Positions 46,639 through 58,626 of a stretch of DNA of 64,000 bases are shown piece after piece. Numbering within the stretch: position 1 is the stretch's first letter; each line of letters starts with the position of its first letter. Source of the stretch: CAVOHU01 sp963843385. GTDB lineage: Bacteria > Acidobacteriota > Vicinamibacteria > Vicinamibacterales > JAKQTR01. Made by a program: the position numbers and the translations under genes. The notes under the pieces were generated by a model, which worked only from the letters and a program-made list of their open reading frames with translations, did not search any database and had not been told where the DNA came from. The stretch lies in the NCBI GenBank assembly GCA_963843385.1, contig CAWJJY010000004.1, forward strand, positions 124,001 through 188,000. The letters are read 5' to 3'.

Positions 46639-48753
46639 ATGCGCACCTGGCACGTTGCCGTCGCCGCCGCGTTGTTTCTCTCCGCCTCATGGGCACAGGC
46701 CCAGGGCCCCGCACCCCAGAGTCCCGGATCGATCAGCAAGCCGTCAGCCGCCACACAGACTCAGACCGTCAGCGAAAAGCCCATCGCCGCCCTGCCCTAC
46801 ACGCCCGGCCTGGATGTGAGCGCCATGGACAGGAGCGCTGACCCGTGCGCCGACTTCTACCAGTACTCCTGCGGCGGCTGGATGAAGAGCAATCCCATTC
46901 CTGCCGACCAGGCTGGGTGGAGTGTCTACGGCAAGTTGTTCCAGGACAACCAGCAGTTCCTGTGGGGCATTCTCGATGACCTCGCCACCAGGACGACCGG
47001 ACAAAACGCGACGCAGCAGAAGCTCGGCGCCTATTTCTCGGCATGCATGGACGAGTCAGCTGTCGAAGGACTCGGGAGCAAGCCGCTCGCTCCCAATCTC
47101 GCCCGGATCGAGGGCATGAAGTCGAAGCACGATCTTCCATCGGTGCTCGCCAGCCTGCACCTCATGACAGAGGGCGACGGCTTCGCGTTCGGGTTCGGGT
47201 CGAACCAGGACTTCTCGAACTCAGAGAGCATCATCGCCTTTGCCACCGCAGGCGGCCTGAGCCTTCCCGACCGGGACTATTACACCAAGGACGATCAGCG
47301 GTCCGTCGAGCTTCGGCAGAAATACGTCGCTCACGTCCAGAAGATGCTGCAACTGCTCGGAGACAGGCCGGACGCCGCCCGTCGTGAAGCCGCGATCGTC
47401 ATGGACATCGAGACGAGCCTGGCAAAGGCGTCACTCACCCGAGTCGAGCAGCGCGATCCGTACAAGCTCTTCCACAAAGTCGACTTCAAGGGCCTGCAAG
47501 CGATGACGCCCAGCTTCGACTGGGCCGCCTACATGAGAGGCGCAGGACTGCCCGCGCTCGACACGTTCAACGTGACGCAGCCGGCGTTCTTCGCGGCGCT
47601 CGACAGGCAACTCCAGGCCAGGAGCCTCGGTGACATCAAGACCTACCTGCGCTGGCACCTCGTGCACGCCGAAGCGCCGTTCCTCTCGGCGGCATTCGTC
47701 AACGAGAACTTCGAGTTCTTCAGCAAGACGCTCCGCGGCGTCCCGCAGCTGCGTCCGCGCTGGAAACGTTGCGTGAGCCTGACGGACAACCAGCTCGGCG
47801 AGGCGCTCGGCCAGGAATTCGTGAATCGCGCCTTCAGTCCCGAGCTCAAGCAGAAGGCGCTGACCATGACGAGGCAGATCGAGCAGGCGATGCAGGACGA
47901 CATCAACCAGCTCAACTGGATGAGCCCCGCCACCAGGCAGAAGGCGCTCGAGAAGCTGCACGCGATCGTCAACAAGATCGGCTATCCGGACAAGTGGCGC
48001 GATTACAGCTCCGTTCGCGTCGAGCGCGGGGACTTCGCGGGCAACGTCGAACGGGCGACAGCCTTCGAGTCCAGGCGCCAGCTCGCCAAGATCGGCAAGC
48101 CGCTCGATCGGGGTGAATGGGGCATGACGCCGCCCACGGTGAATGCCTATTACGATGCGCAGATGAACGACATCAACTTCCCGGCCGGCGTGCTCCAGCC
48201 TCCGCTCTACGATCCGAAGATGGACGACGCGCCGAACTACGGCAACACCGGCGGGACGATCGGACACGAGCTGACGCACGGCTTCGACGACGAGGGCAGG
48301 CAGTTCGACGCCAAGGGCAATCTGAAGGACTGGTGGACGGAGGAAGACGGCAAGAACTTCACGAGCCGTGCGCAGTGCATCGTCGATCAGTACGCGACCT
48401 ACACGATCGTCGACGACATCAAGATCAACAGCAAGCTGACGGAGGGCGAGGACGTCGCGGACCTCGGCGGGTTGATCCTGGCGTGGATGGCGTGGAAGGA
48501 GCAGACGAGGAACCAGCAGCTGCGCGATGCCGACGGCCTTACGCCCGAGCAACGCTTTTTCGTCGGCTACGCGCAGTGGGCCTGCGAGAACCAGCGCCCA
48601 GAGAACCTGCGCGTCAACGCCGTCACCAACCCGCACTCGCCGGGCAAGTATCGCGTGAACGGCCTGGTGGTGAACATGCCGGAATTCCAGCGGGCGTTTA
48701 CCTGCAAGGCCGGACAGCCGATGGTCAAGGAGGACCGCTGCCGCGTCTGGTAG
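46639..48753 (+). CDS. Secreted M13-family metallopeptidase (neprilysin/PepO-like)
   Basis: A 704-residue zinc endopeptidase. A signal peptide (MRTWHVAVAAALFLSASWAQAQG) is followed by a Pro/Ser/Thr linker. Then comes the M13 N-terminal signature DRSADPCADFYQYSCGGWMKSNPIP. The C-terminal catalytic domain has HELTH at 543-547 (GTIGHELTHGFDDEGRQFD), the third zinc ligand Glu604 and Asp608 in EDVADLGGL, and the end CKAGQPMVKEDRCRVW, as in neprilysin. NAYYDAQMNDINFPAGVLQPP before the zinc motif is also conserved. Cysteines in the N- and C-terminal parts suggest disulfides, fitting the DsbA-like protein next door. ATG 46639 follows CCGGAGGTTCT, a strong ribosome site. It degrades oligopeptides in the periplasm or outside the cell. 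Confidence 0.95.
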   Translation: MRTWHVAVAAALFLSASWAQAQGPAPQSPGSISKPSAATQTQTVSEKPIAALPYTPGLDVSAMDRSADPCADFYQYSCGGWMKSNPIPADQAGWSVYGKLFQDNQQFLWGILDDLATRTTGQNATQQKLGAYFSACMDESAVEGLGSKPLAPNLARIEGMKSKHDLPSVLASLHLMTEGDGFAFGFGSNQDFSNSESIIAFATAGGLSLPDRDYYTKDDQRSVELRQKYVAHVQKMLQLLGDRPDAARREAAIVMDIETSLAKASLTRVEQRDPYKLFHKVDFKGLQAMTPSFDWAAYMRGAGLPALDTFNVTQPAFFAALDRQLQARSLGDIKTYLRWHLVHAEAPFLSAAFVNENFEFFSKTLRGVPQLRPRWKRCVSLTDNQLGEALGQEFVNRAFSPELKQKALTMTRQIEQAMQDDINQLNWMSPATRQKALEKLHAIVNKIGYPDKWRDYSSVRVERGDFAGNVERATAFESRRQLAKIGKPLDRGEWGMTPPTVNAYYDAQMNDINFPAGVLQPPLYDPKMDDAPNYGNTGGTIGHELTHGFDDEGRQFDAKGNLKDWWTEEDGKNFTSRAQCIVDQYATYTIVDDIKINSKLTEGEDVADLGGLILAWMAWKEQTRNQQLRDADGLTPEQRFFVGYAQWACENQRPENLRVNAVTNPHSPGKYRVNGLVVNMPEFQRAFTCKAGQPMVKEDRCRVW

Positions 48754-48801
48754 AAGCTCCAGGCGTGCAGGCCCCCGCAGGAATTCCGCGAGTCCGTGGC
48801 T

Positions 48802-48829
48802 GGCCGGCGGCGACCTTTGCCGCCAGGCC
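48802..48829 (+). terminator. Hairpin downstream of the M13 peptidase
   Basis: GGCC-GGCGGC-GACCTTT-GCCGCC-A-GGCC folds into a 10-bp stem with one bulged A and a 7-base loop, starting 49 bp after the peptidase stop. No U-tract follows. It fits a high-GC terminator for the M13 gene. Confidence 0.5.
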
Positions 48830-48993
48830 GTCGTGTCGCCACGTTGTCTCCAGATCGTCGCCGGGTCCTGACCGTGACGCGGTCTTGAGACGTGATCGGC
48901 TGAGCCCCGGAAAGCAATCGCTCAATCTGCCTTGACTCGCAGATGTAGGAGGTCCAGTATTGGGCGCTAGTTGCTCGTAGGCTCTGGGACTCG

Positions 48994-49013
48994 GCCGACT
49001 CCCCCCAGTCGGC
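48994..49013. other. Perfect hairpin with C6 loop upstream of the giant gene
   Basis: GCCGACT-CCCCCC-AGTCGGC is a perfect 7-bp stem with a homopolymeric loop of six C (six G on the other strand). It lies 242 bp before the giant repeat-protein gene and 241 bp after the M13 gene. It could be a second terminator or a leader structure. Confidence 0.4.
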
Positions 49014-49254
49014 GGTCGAACCCCTCCCACAGCTACGCCAGCCCGTTCGCGTTCGACAGGTTGTTACCCTGAGCCTTAGTTTCCACCTCGACGCTCACAC
49101 ACCACGGGCTCGGTCGGCACTGCGACTTGGTTCTGAGATCAGTCGGACGCTGTAGCTGGCAGCGGAGCGGCACCGGCAGTGATCCGACCGTTGCAGGCAG
49201 AGGCGGGTCGTTTAGGCCTCTGGCGCACCGCACCAGTCAGGCAAGGAGAAAGCT

Positions 49255-52200
49255 GTGACGCCAGACATTCGGAATCACCCCCGCGTCATTGCCATGGTGT
49301 GCGCACTCGTCGCCACAAGTGGCGTCGCACGCGCACAGGTGTCCGGCACGAGCTTCAACCCCGGCGCGACAACTACCGCGGTCGCCATGGCGGCACGATC
49401 GGATGGGAAGCCCGCCGCCGGAACCGCCAACAGACCGCAGTCGGCGATTCCGGACCGAGGAGTCACACGGGTTTCCGGCGACCCGGATTTCGTGCCGCCG
49501 ATGGAGGCCCGCGGACCCAAAGGAATGATGGACCGGATTCCGTCGCAATGGCCGCTCGGCCACGAACCTCGTCTGCCGGATCGATCGCGGAGTTCTGGCG
49601 CACGACAAACCGAAAGCGTCGCCGGCATGGTGACGAGCGCCCGATCTGGTGGCGGGCTAGGCGGCGTTCGCGTACAAGTCGTGACGGCGACAGGTGATGT
49701 CGTTGCCGACGCGATGACCGATGCTCGTGGGAAGTTCGTGGTTGAGCGGGTGGCTCCTGGTCAGTACTACGCGCGCACGATGGAGGCAGGTCCCGAAATA
49801 GATGGCCTGTACGGGGCGGGGGACTGCGTGGCCGGGACATGCCGCCCATCCTTCGGCCAGACCCTCCGGATTTCGGCCGGCCGGACGACAGAGGGCATCG
49901 ACTTCACTCTCTCGACCGGCGGGCAGATTGCCGGGACTATCCGCAGGGCCGGTACGGGCGCAGTCGTGGCCGGGGCCGCATGGGTGGAAGTGTACGACGC
50001 CACGGGACGGTGGGTCGGAAACAGCCCCCTCACGAACGCGTCCGGTGAGTTCACCACCGCCGGTCTCCCGTCCGGCGCCTACTTCCTGCGCACGAACAAC
50101 CGGGCCGGACTGGTCAACGCCACCTACGGCGCGAATGTGGCGTCGAGCCCGACCTCGGGTATTCCAGTTCAGGTGGTCCCCGGTTCGAGTACGCCCGGCA
50201 TCGAGATCATCCTCGCGGGTGGATCGCGCATAACGGGAACGGTGACGACGGCGGCCGGAGCCCCGCTCCAGAATGTGTGCGTCACCATCTACGATGCGAA
50301 CCAGATCTGGGTAGCGGACGGTACGACCGACGCGATGGGCACATACACGACCGATGCCGCCGTCGCGCCGGGCACCTACTACGCCAGGACATCCAACGAA
50401 CTGGGCTACGTGGACGAGATTTTCGGCGACGTGGTGGCCATCGGAACGCCACTGGCTTCCGGGGCCGCCATCCTCGTGGCCGGCGACAACGACGTGTCAG
50501 GCGTCAATTTCATGTTGGATCGAGGCGGAAGGATTGGCGGCCGCGTGGTCGCCATGGGAAACGCCCTCCCTGACGTCTGGATTCACGTCTACACCCCCAA
50601 CGGCGACCTGGCTGCAACGGGCCGTACGGGCGAGTCTGGCGGCTACCTCCTGGGTGCCGGGTTGCCATCCGGCGCATACGTCGTCAGGACCGCGGAGGGC
50701 AGCGGCTATGTCAATCAGCTGTATCCAGGGATCGTGTGCCCGGATTGGTGCAGTCTGTCGCTCGGCGCTCTTGTTCCTGTCGATCGATCGGCCACGACGG
50801 ACCACATCGACTTCGAGCTGGTGCCCGGCGGTCGCATCTCGGGCAGGGTGACTGATGGGAGGACGGGTGCCGGCATCGAAGGCGTGGTCACCGAATTCAC
50901 ACCGGCAACGGGCAACTGGATGGCGTGGACGTGGACCGATGATCAGGGTCGCTACTTGACGAATGGTGTGCCGGCTGGCCTCGTGCGGGGGCGCTCCAGG
51001 AGTTGGGGCACCTATCGAGACCAGGTCTACGACAACGTTGGGTGCGAAGCAGATGGCAGGTGCCCGATCGCAAACGGCACGCCGGTCGAGGTGACGGTCA
51101 ACCGAACGACGCTGAAGGTCGACTTCCCGCTGGCTCCAGGAGGCACGATCACCGGCACGGTCACCGGGACTGTCAGCGTGACCGCTGAGAGGGCGACGCA
51201 CAACGCGTCGCCCTCGCCTTCCGCCGCCGCCGCGATCAGCGGTGTGGTGCGCGATGGGTCCGGCCACGGCTGGCCGCTCTACGCGCGAATCGATGTCGTC
51301 GGTGATCCCTCCAAGACGGTGTACACGAATCCCGCAACAGGCGAGTACAGCATCAGCCTGTCGACAGACGTGACGTATCAGTTGACGGCCACCGCACAAT
51401 TTCCGGGCTATCAGATCGGCACCGGATCGATGACCCCGACGGGCGACCCGGCCACGGATGCGGTGGACTTCACTCTCCCGATATCAACGTGCGCGGCGCC
51501 GGGCTATTCGAATCCGACGACCAATATTCTGCTGGCGGATTTCGAAGCGGACAATGGCAGTTACCTCGGCGCGGGCACGTCGTCGAGCTGGGCGTGGGGT
51601 GTGCCGACCAGCGGTCCGAACTCGGCGCATTCCGGCACGAAGGCGTGGGCTACCAACCTCGCGGGCAGCTACAACAACAGCGAGAACAGCACGCTGACGT
51701 CGGCGAGTATCGATCTGAGCGCGTATGCCGGTCAGGCGCCGACGATCTCGTGGTGGCAGTGGCTGCAGACTGAGAGCTGCTGTGACAGCGCCAGCGTCGA
51801 GGTCAGCAAGGATGGCGGCTCGACGTGGACGACCGTGTACGGCCCGTTCCGCGGGACGGTCGATACAACGTGGACCAGGCACAGCGTCTCGCTCGATGCC
51901 ACCTACGACGTCACGAACTTCCGTGTGCGGTTCCACCTGACGACGGACTCCTCGGTCGTCTGGAATGGCTGGTACGTCGATGATGTCGCGGTCGGATTCG
52001 GATGCCCTCAAGTGGCGGGTGGGCTGGTCGTCGGGGTCGTGACCGATGCCGCTACCAGCGGCGGGCTGGTCGGGGCGACAGTGAGCAGCGTGGAACACCC
52101 CTCGGAGACGACAGCCTCCGTGGCGACGCCGAATGATCCCAGCCTGCCGGACGGGGTTTTCCAGCTCTTTTCCAGCGCGACCGGCAGCGTGGCGTTTGAT

Positions 52201-55200
52201 GCAGCCAGGACCGGCGGATACGGCACGGTACGGACGAGCGTATCAGTGGCAGCGGACCAGGCGGTCAGGCAGGATTTTGCCCTGCCGCCACCGGCCACGA
52301 TCGCAGGCACGGTCATCAACGCCGCGACGTCCGCACCCGTTGCCTACCGCACCGTGGAGGCCTACGGAAGTACAGGCTCATACGTGAGCAGTGTCTCCAC
52401 CAGCGCCAGCGGCGCCTACTCGATTGGAGGGCTGCCGGCGGGGACCTACTTCGTCCGGACATGGAATAGCGGGCTGGTTGACGAACTGTACGACAACATC
52501 CCATGTCCCTTCTCTTCGTGCACCGTGACAACGGGCACGCCGATCGTCGTGGCTGCTGGCGAGACGGCGACGGCGAACTTCGCGCTGGAGCCAGTGGCCA
52601 CGATCACCGGGACGGTCACCAACGCATTGACATCCGCGCCCGTCGCCAGTGTCACCATCTATGTCTACCTCAGCACGGGCGGGTCGGCAGTGGCGACTGG
52701 CGGCACAAATGCCAGTGGCGTTTACTCGATTGGTGGATTACCTGCGGGTACCTATCTTGCCAGGACGACGAACTTTGTCGGCCTGATTGACGAGCTGTTC
52801 GACAACATCCCCTGCCCGAACGGCTCATGCACCGTGACGACGGGCACGCCGATCGCTGTAGCAGCGGGCGGAACAGCCGTGGCCGATTTTGCGTTGATGC
52901 CCTATGGAGTCATCACTGGTACGGTCACCAATGCATCGACGTCCGCGCCGGTCGCCAGCGTCGGCGTCAACATCTACAGCAGTACCGGTTCTTACGCGGC
53001 CTTGGGCTTCACCAACGCGAGCGGCGTCTACTCGGCTGCTGGCCTGCTGGCGGGCACGTACTTTGCCAGGACGTCAAACAGTCTCGGGCTGATCAACGAG
53101 CTGTACGACAACATCGCCTGCCCGGGCTCCTCGTGCACGGTGACGACGGGCACCCCAATCGTGGTGGCCCCTGGCGGAACAGCGACGGCCGATTTCGCGT
53201 TGATGCCATATGGGGCCATAACCGGCACGGTCACCAACGCATCGACCTCCGCGCCCGTCGCCAACCTCTGGGTGTATGTCTACGGCAGCACCGGGTCGCC
53301 TGTGACGAGCGCCCTGACCAACGCGAGCGGTGTCTACACCGCCGGTGGGCTGCTGCCGGGGACCTACTTCGCCAAGACGTCGAACAGTACCGGTTTCATC
53401 GACGAGCTCTACGACAACATCCCCTGCCCGGGCTCCTCGTGCACGGTGACGACGGGCACGCCAATCGTGGTAGCCGAAGGCGGAACCGCCACGGCCGATT
53501 TCGTCCTGATCGCTCTTGGGGTGATCACCGGCACGGTCACCAACGCATCGACCACCGCGCCCGTCGCCAGCGTGGACGTCGATATTTACGGAAGCTCCGG
53601 TTCCTACGTGACCCACGGCCTCACGAATGCGAGCGGGGTCTACACGACTGGTGGGCTGACGGCGGGCACCTACTTCGCCAGGACGGCGAACGGCGCCGGG
53701 CTGATCAACGAGTTGTACGACGACATCACCTGTCCGTACTTTTCGTGCACGGTGACGACCGGCACGCCAATCGTGGTGGTTGATGGCGGAACGTCCACGG
53801 TCGATTTCGCCCTGGTGCCAGGGGCGACGATCGCCGGTACGATCACCAATTCCTCGACCTCAGCGCCCGTTGCCAGCGCCTGGGTCTATGTCTACCGGAG
53901 CACCGGCGGCGCGTCGGTGGCCAGCGGTTCCAGCAACTCGAGCGGAGTCTATTCGATTGGTGGACTGCCGGAGGGCACCTACTTTGCCAGGACGTCGAGC
54001 AGCGGGTTGATTGACGAACTGTTCGACGACATCCCCTGCCCGAACGGCTCATGCACGGTGACCGCGGGCACCCCGATCGTCGTTGGCGCCGGCGGGACGG
54101 CGACGGCCAACTTCGCGTTGATGCCTTATGGCGTAATCACCGGCACGGTCACCAACGCATCCACCTCTGCCCCTATTGCCAACCTCCGGGTGTATGTCTA
54201 CGGCAGCACCGGGTCGTCTGTGACGAGCGCCCTGACCAATTCGAGCGGTGTCTACACCGCCAATGCGCTCCTTTCCGGCACCTATTTCGCCAAGACGTCG
54301 AACACTTTCGGTTTCATCGATGAGTTGTACGACGACCTCCCCTGCTCGTCCTCCGCATGCGCCGTAACAACAGGCACGCCGATTGCGGTGGTCACCGGTG
54401 GGACGGCCACGGCCGACTTCGCGCTGGTGCCGGGGGCGACGATGACAGGTACGGTCACCAACGCGTCGACCTCCGCGCCGGTCGCCGGTGTCACGGTCTA
54501 TGTCTACCGGAGCACCGTCGGATCGTCTTCTACGAGCACCACAACCAACGCGAGCGGCGTCTACTCGATTGGCGGTCTGCCGGCGGGCAGCTATCTGGTC
54601 AAGACGTCGAACAGCGTCGGCTTGATCGACGAGCTCTACGACGACATTTCCTGCCCGTTCTCGTCGTGCATCCTGGCAACGGGCACGCCCATCGTCCTCA
54701 CCGACGGGGGAGCGGCCACCGCCGATTTCTCGTTGGCGCCTGGAGGCACGATCACCGGCACCGTCACCAATGCATCGACCTCCGCGCCCGTCGCCAACGT
54801 CACGGTCTATGCCAGCGGCAACGCTGGATGCTTCGCGAAAAACGCCTCGACCAATGCCAGCGGCGTCTACTCGATTGGCGGGCTGCCGGCGGGCACCTAC
54901 TTTGCCAGGACGTCCAACTCCGCCGGCCTGATTGACGAACTGTTCGACGATCTCCCCTGCCCGGGTGGCTCGTGCACGGTGACGACGGGTACGCCAATCG
55001 TGATAACCGAAGGCGGCACCGCCACGGCCGATTTTGCACTGGCCCCGGGAGCCACGACCGCGGGTGCGACGATCACCGGCACGGTCATCAACGCATCGAC
55101 TTCCGCGCCCGTCGCCAGCGCCAACGTCAACATCTACAACAGCGCCGGTTTGTACGTGGCCTTGGACTATACGGACTCGAGCGGTGTGTACTCGGTTGGC

Positions 55201-57721
55201 GGGCTGCCCGCGGGCAGCTACTTTGCCCGGACGGCGAACACCGGGCTGATTGACGAGTTGTTCGACAACATCCCCTGCCCGCTCTCGTCGTGCTCGGTGA
55301 CGACGGGCACGCCGATCGTGGTGGCCGCGGGCGGGACGGCCACGGCCGACTTCGCACTGGCGCCTGGAGCCACGATCACCGGCACGGTCACCAATGCGTC
55401 GACGTCTGCGCCGGTCTCCGGTGTCGCGGTCTACGTCTATCGGAGCACGGGCGGGTCGTCTGTGGCTGCTGACTACACCGACTCGAGCGGCGTCTACTCG
55501 GTCGCTGGGCTGCCAGCGGGCAGCTACGTTGCCAGAACATCGAATAGTTCCGGCTGGCTCGACGAGCTGTACGACGACATCCCTTGTCCGTTGTCGTCAT
55601 GCACGGTGACCTCTGGCACGCCGATCGTTGTGGCGGATGGAGGATCGGCCACTGCCAACTTCGCGCTGACCCGGGGTGCGACGATCACCGGGACGGTCAC
55701 CGCGGCGTCGACACACGAATCCGTCAACACGTACGTGTACGTGTACCGCAGCACCGGCGGCTCATCGGTCGCCAGCGGCTTCACGAACGCAAGTGGGGTG
55801 TACTCGTTTGCCGGGCTGCCGACGGGCAGTTACCTCATCAGGACGTCGAACAGTGCGGGCTTCATCGACGAACTGTACGACGACATCCCCTGCCCGCTTG
55901 CCGCATGCACGGTGACGACGGGCACCCCGGTCCCGGCGGCCGCCGGCGGGACGGCCACGGTCAACTTCGCGTTGGCGCGCGGGGCCACGATAACCGGCAA
56001 GATCACCAACGCGTCGAGTTCCTCACCGGTCGCCAGCGTCCGTGTGTATGCCTACGGCAGCACCGGGTCTTCGGTGACCAACCTCCTAACCAACGCGTGC
56101 GGGATCTACAACATCAGCGGCCTTGTACCAGGCACCTACTTTGCGCGGACGTCGAACACGATCCGCCTCATCGACGAACTGTACGACAACATCCCCTGCC
56201 CTGGAGGCGCATGCACCGCCACGACGGGCACGCCAATTGCGGGGCTTGGCGGCGGGACGGCCATCGCCAGCTTCGCGCTCACCCCACGGGCCGTGTGCTC
56301 ACTGTCGATCAACCCGACCTCGGCGACGCCTGGATCGACGGGCGGCTCGAGCACGGTGGCGGTGACGGCGAATGAGTCGGACTGCGCTTGGACTGCGGTC
56401 AGCAGCGCGAGCTGGATCACGAACGTGACGCCGGGAGGGACCGGGAGCGGGACGGTCCACTACACCGTCGCCGCCAATCCCCAGCAGGTGATTCGTATCG
56501 GAACGGTGACGATCGCCGGGAAGACGTTCACGGTCACCCAGGCGGCCGCCGACACGGCGCCAAACGCGCCGACCGGATTGAACGGTTCGGTGACGGGATT
56601 CACTCTCACACTGTCGTGGACCGCACCGTCGGGACCGCTCCCAGCGACCCCGTTGCCGGCCAACCCTGCGGCCTCCTACATCATCGAGGCGGGTTCAGCG
56701 CCGGGCCTGTCGAACCTCGCGACGGTCGACACGGGTAATCCGTCCACGTCGTTTGTCGCCACTGGTGTGGGTACGGGCCAGTATTACTTGCGCGTGCGGG
56801 CGAAGAACGCCTTCGGCACCAGCGGCCCGTCCAATGAAGTCAGGCTGGTGGTCGGCAACGTCGCGCCTGGCGCCCCGAGCGGGTTGAGCGGCGGCGCCTC
56901 GGGATCGACGCTCTCGTTGTCCTGGATCGCACCAACGACAGGAGGCGCGCCCACCGCATTTATGATCGAGGCGGGGTCTGCAACGGGCCTCTCGGACATC
57001 GCGAGTTTCTCGACGGGAAGCGCGGCAACCTCCTTTGGCGCCGGTGGAGTCCCCAACGGCCGGTACTTCCTTCGCGTGCGCGGAACCAACGCCGGCGGAA
57101 CGGGTCCCGCCTCCAACGAGGTGGTGGTCATCGTCGGTCCGGCGGCACCGGGGGCGCCGAGCGGGCTGACCTGGAGTTCAGCGGGATCGACGATTTCGCT
57201 CTGGTGGACGGCGCCGACCACGGGTGGCGCGCCCGCCGCCTACACGATTGAGGCCGGGACGAACTCGGGCCTCGCGAACCTCGCGAGTTTCTCGACCGGA
57301 AACGCGGCGACGTCCTACTCAGCGGGCGCAATCGGGAATGGAACGTACTTCGTCCGCGTCAAGGCCACCAATACGGGAGGGCCCAGCGGGCCATCCAATG
57401 AAATCGCGCTCGTCGTCGGCTGCACCGCGGCGCCCGGCGCACCGAGTGCACTGCACACCAACGTCAACAGCGGTGGCACGGTGCAGTTCGGGTGGACCGC
57501 GCCCAACGTCGCGGGAACCAGCAACGGACCGACGACGTACATCCTCGAGGCGGGATCCTCTCCGGGGCAGTCGAATCTCGCCGTGGTCGATCTCGGCGGG
57601 TCCGGCACGACCGTGACCTTCGGCGGGATAGGCCCAGGTAACTTACTACGTGCGCGTGAAGTCCAGAAACGCCTGCGGCGCCAGCGCACCGTCGAACGAG
57701 TTCATACTGATCGTGCCTTAA
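49255..57721 (+). CDS. Giant secreted multidomain repeat protein (apparent frameshift near its end)
   Basis: About 2821 residues after correcting one extra base near 57641. GTG 49255 has AAGGAGAAAGCT upstream. Order of parts: signal peptide (to about 28); seven divergent carboxypeptidase-regulatory-like repeats (about 121-750); a MAM/choice-of-anchor-J-like jelly roll (about 752-922, LADFEADNG...WYVDDVAVGF); another regulatory-like unit; 13 near-identical repeats of about 102 residues (about 1014-2345); a BACON domain (CSLSINPTSATPG...TFTVTQAA); and four FN3 domains. In the uncorrected frame the last FN3 domain degenerates after FGGIGPG and runs to 57789. With one base removed it reads TYYVRVKSRNACG...ILIVP and stops at 57719-57721, like its paralogue at 61003. 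The role is probably surface adhesion or carbohydrate/protein binding; no catalytic domain is visible. Confidence 0.85.
52294..56289 (+). repeat. 13 tandem copies of a 102-residue CX4C repeat (about 307 bp each)
   Basis: Coding tandem repeats within the giant protein. Each unit starts ATITGTVTNASTSAPVA, has a central TNASGVYSIGGLPAGTYFART, and ends IDELYDDIPCP..SCTVTTGTPI..A.GGTATADFAL. Copies begin at about 52294, 52597, 52903, 53209, 53518, 53821, 54130, 54433, 54742, 55066, 55369, 55675 and 55981. The cysteine pair (CPxxxC) is kept in every copy and probably forms one disulfide per unit. Long stretches are alike at the DNA level, so copy number could change by recombination, and assembly may have collapsed or expanded it. 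Confidence 0.9.
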
Positions 57722-57785
57722 CGACGGACGGCGACCTCGTCGACCGAATGTTGCACAGTCGTCGTGTCAGGTGGTCCGGTGGTCG

Positions 57786-57813
57786 TTGACAGAGCCCCGG
57801 AGGGGCGCATACT
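57786..57813 (+). promoter_or_regulatory. Sigma-70-type promoter candidate
   Basis: A perfect TTGACA (57786-57791) is followed after 16 bp by CATACT (57808-57813, 4 of 6 matches to TATAAT). It lies in the 260-bp gap after the giant gene and about 170 bp before the small secreted protein, which it would transcribe. The spacer holds a short GCCCC-GGA-GGGGC inverted repeat. Confidence 0.45.
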
Positions 57814-57981
57814 GGATTCCTGGAGCACACTTGTGCTGAGCACATTCGGCCCGGGGCATGCGGGCTGAAGCCCACCCGCTCCATTCCCGGCGCATGGTCA
57901 ACTCAACTGGGCGCCGGGTTGGATCCAGGAGCGTGCCTGGCCGTTCGGCGTCGAACACGACATTCAATGTGGAGAGACCGT

Positions 57982-58626
57982 ATGACTCGATGGTCTCACA
58001 GCGCCGCCCGATTCCGTCACCAGGGGTTGCCGACTGCGGCCATCCTGGCCGTGGCATTGGCCGGGACGCTGGCCGCATCCGGAGCTCCGCCGCAAGTGCC
58101 CGCGCCGTACGGGCTGTTCGTTCTGAATGACTGCGAGGTCAAGTCGGAGTACTCGGCCGAGACCAGGTCGACCATCGCTCAGCTGGCGCTGACGCCGCCC
58201 GGCGCCAACAACACACCCTCGGCGGCCTCACTGGTGCTTCGGGTCGAGTATCCTGGGCGCCGGCCGGAGGGTCTCCCAAGCGAGGTTACCGTCCTGGCCG
58301 TGCCAGCGGTCACCTCCAATCCGAACACGATACGAAACTTCGAGCTGGAGTTCACCGTCGAGCGCGCCGGATCCCGCCCGCTGCGGCTGTTCTACTTCGG
58401 CCGGTCCTGGGGCGACTACGGGTTCGTCCCCGCCGGTGGAGAGATCACGCGAGTCGGCTTCAGCATGAGCGCGGCGGACCTCCAGGTGCTCATCATGGCC
58501 GAGCGAGTGACAGGGCGCGTCATGAGCTCCAGCTTCGCGCTCACCGGCAGGCAGCTCGCGGCGTTGCGGCTGTTCGCGCTCACCGTTGGTGTCCCTGACC
58601 CGGATACCAGGCTCCTGGATCGCTGA
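57982..58626 (+). CDS. Secreted hypothetical protein between the two FN3 proteins
   Basis: A 214-residue protein with an N-terminal signal-like segment (TAAILAVALAGTLAASGAPP, about 20-39). ATG 57982 has GGAGAG 7 bp upstream; in-frame starts at 57919 and 57967 are less likely. The mature part begins VPAPYGLFVLNDCEVKSEY and has repeated beta-rich segments (SLVLRVEYPGRRPEG, LRLFYFGRSWGDYGFVPAGGEITRVGF). There is no recognisable domain or catalytic motif. Its position between two large secreted proteins with a shared module suggests a joint role, perhaps as a partner on the cell surface, but this is inference. Confidence 0.65.
   Translation: MTRWSHSAARFRHQGLPTAAILAVALAGTLAASGAPPQVPAPYGLFVLNDCEVKSEYSAETRSTIAQLALTPPGANNTPSAASLVLRVEYPGRRPEGLPSEVTVLAVPAVTSNPNTIRNFELEFTVERAGSRPLRLFYFGRSWGDYGFVPAGGEITRVGFSMSAADLQVLIMAERVTGRVMSSSFALTGRQLAALRLFALTVGVPDPDTRLLDR

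Larger units (their letters stand above)
48754..49254. other. Intergenic region between M13 peptidase and giant repeat protein
   Basis: About 500 bp, the longest gene-free stretch in the window. It holds two hairpins, listed separately, and ends with AAGGAGAAAGCT, the ribosome site of the next gene. I see no tRNA-like or small coding sequence. The rest is unassigned and may carry the promoter of the giant gene. Confidence 0.5.
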
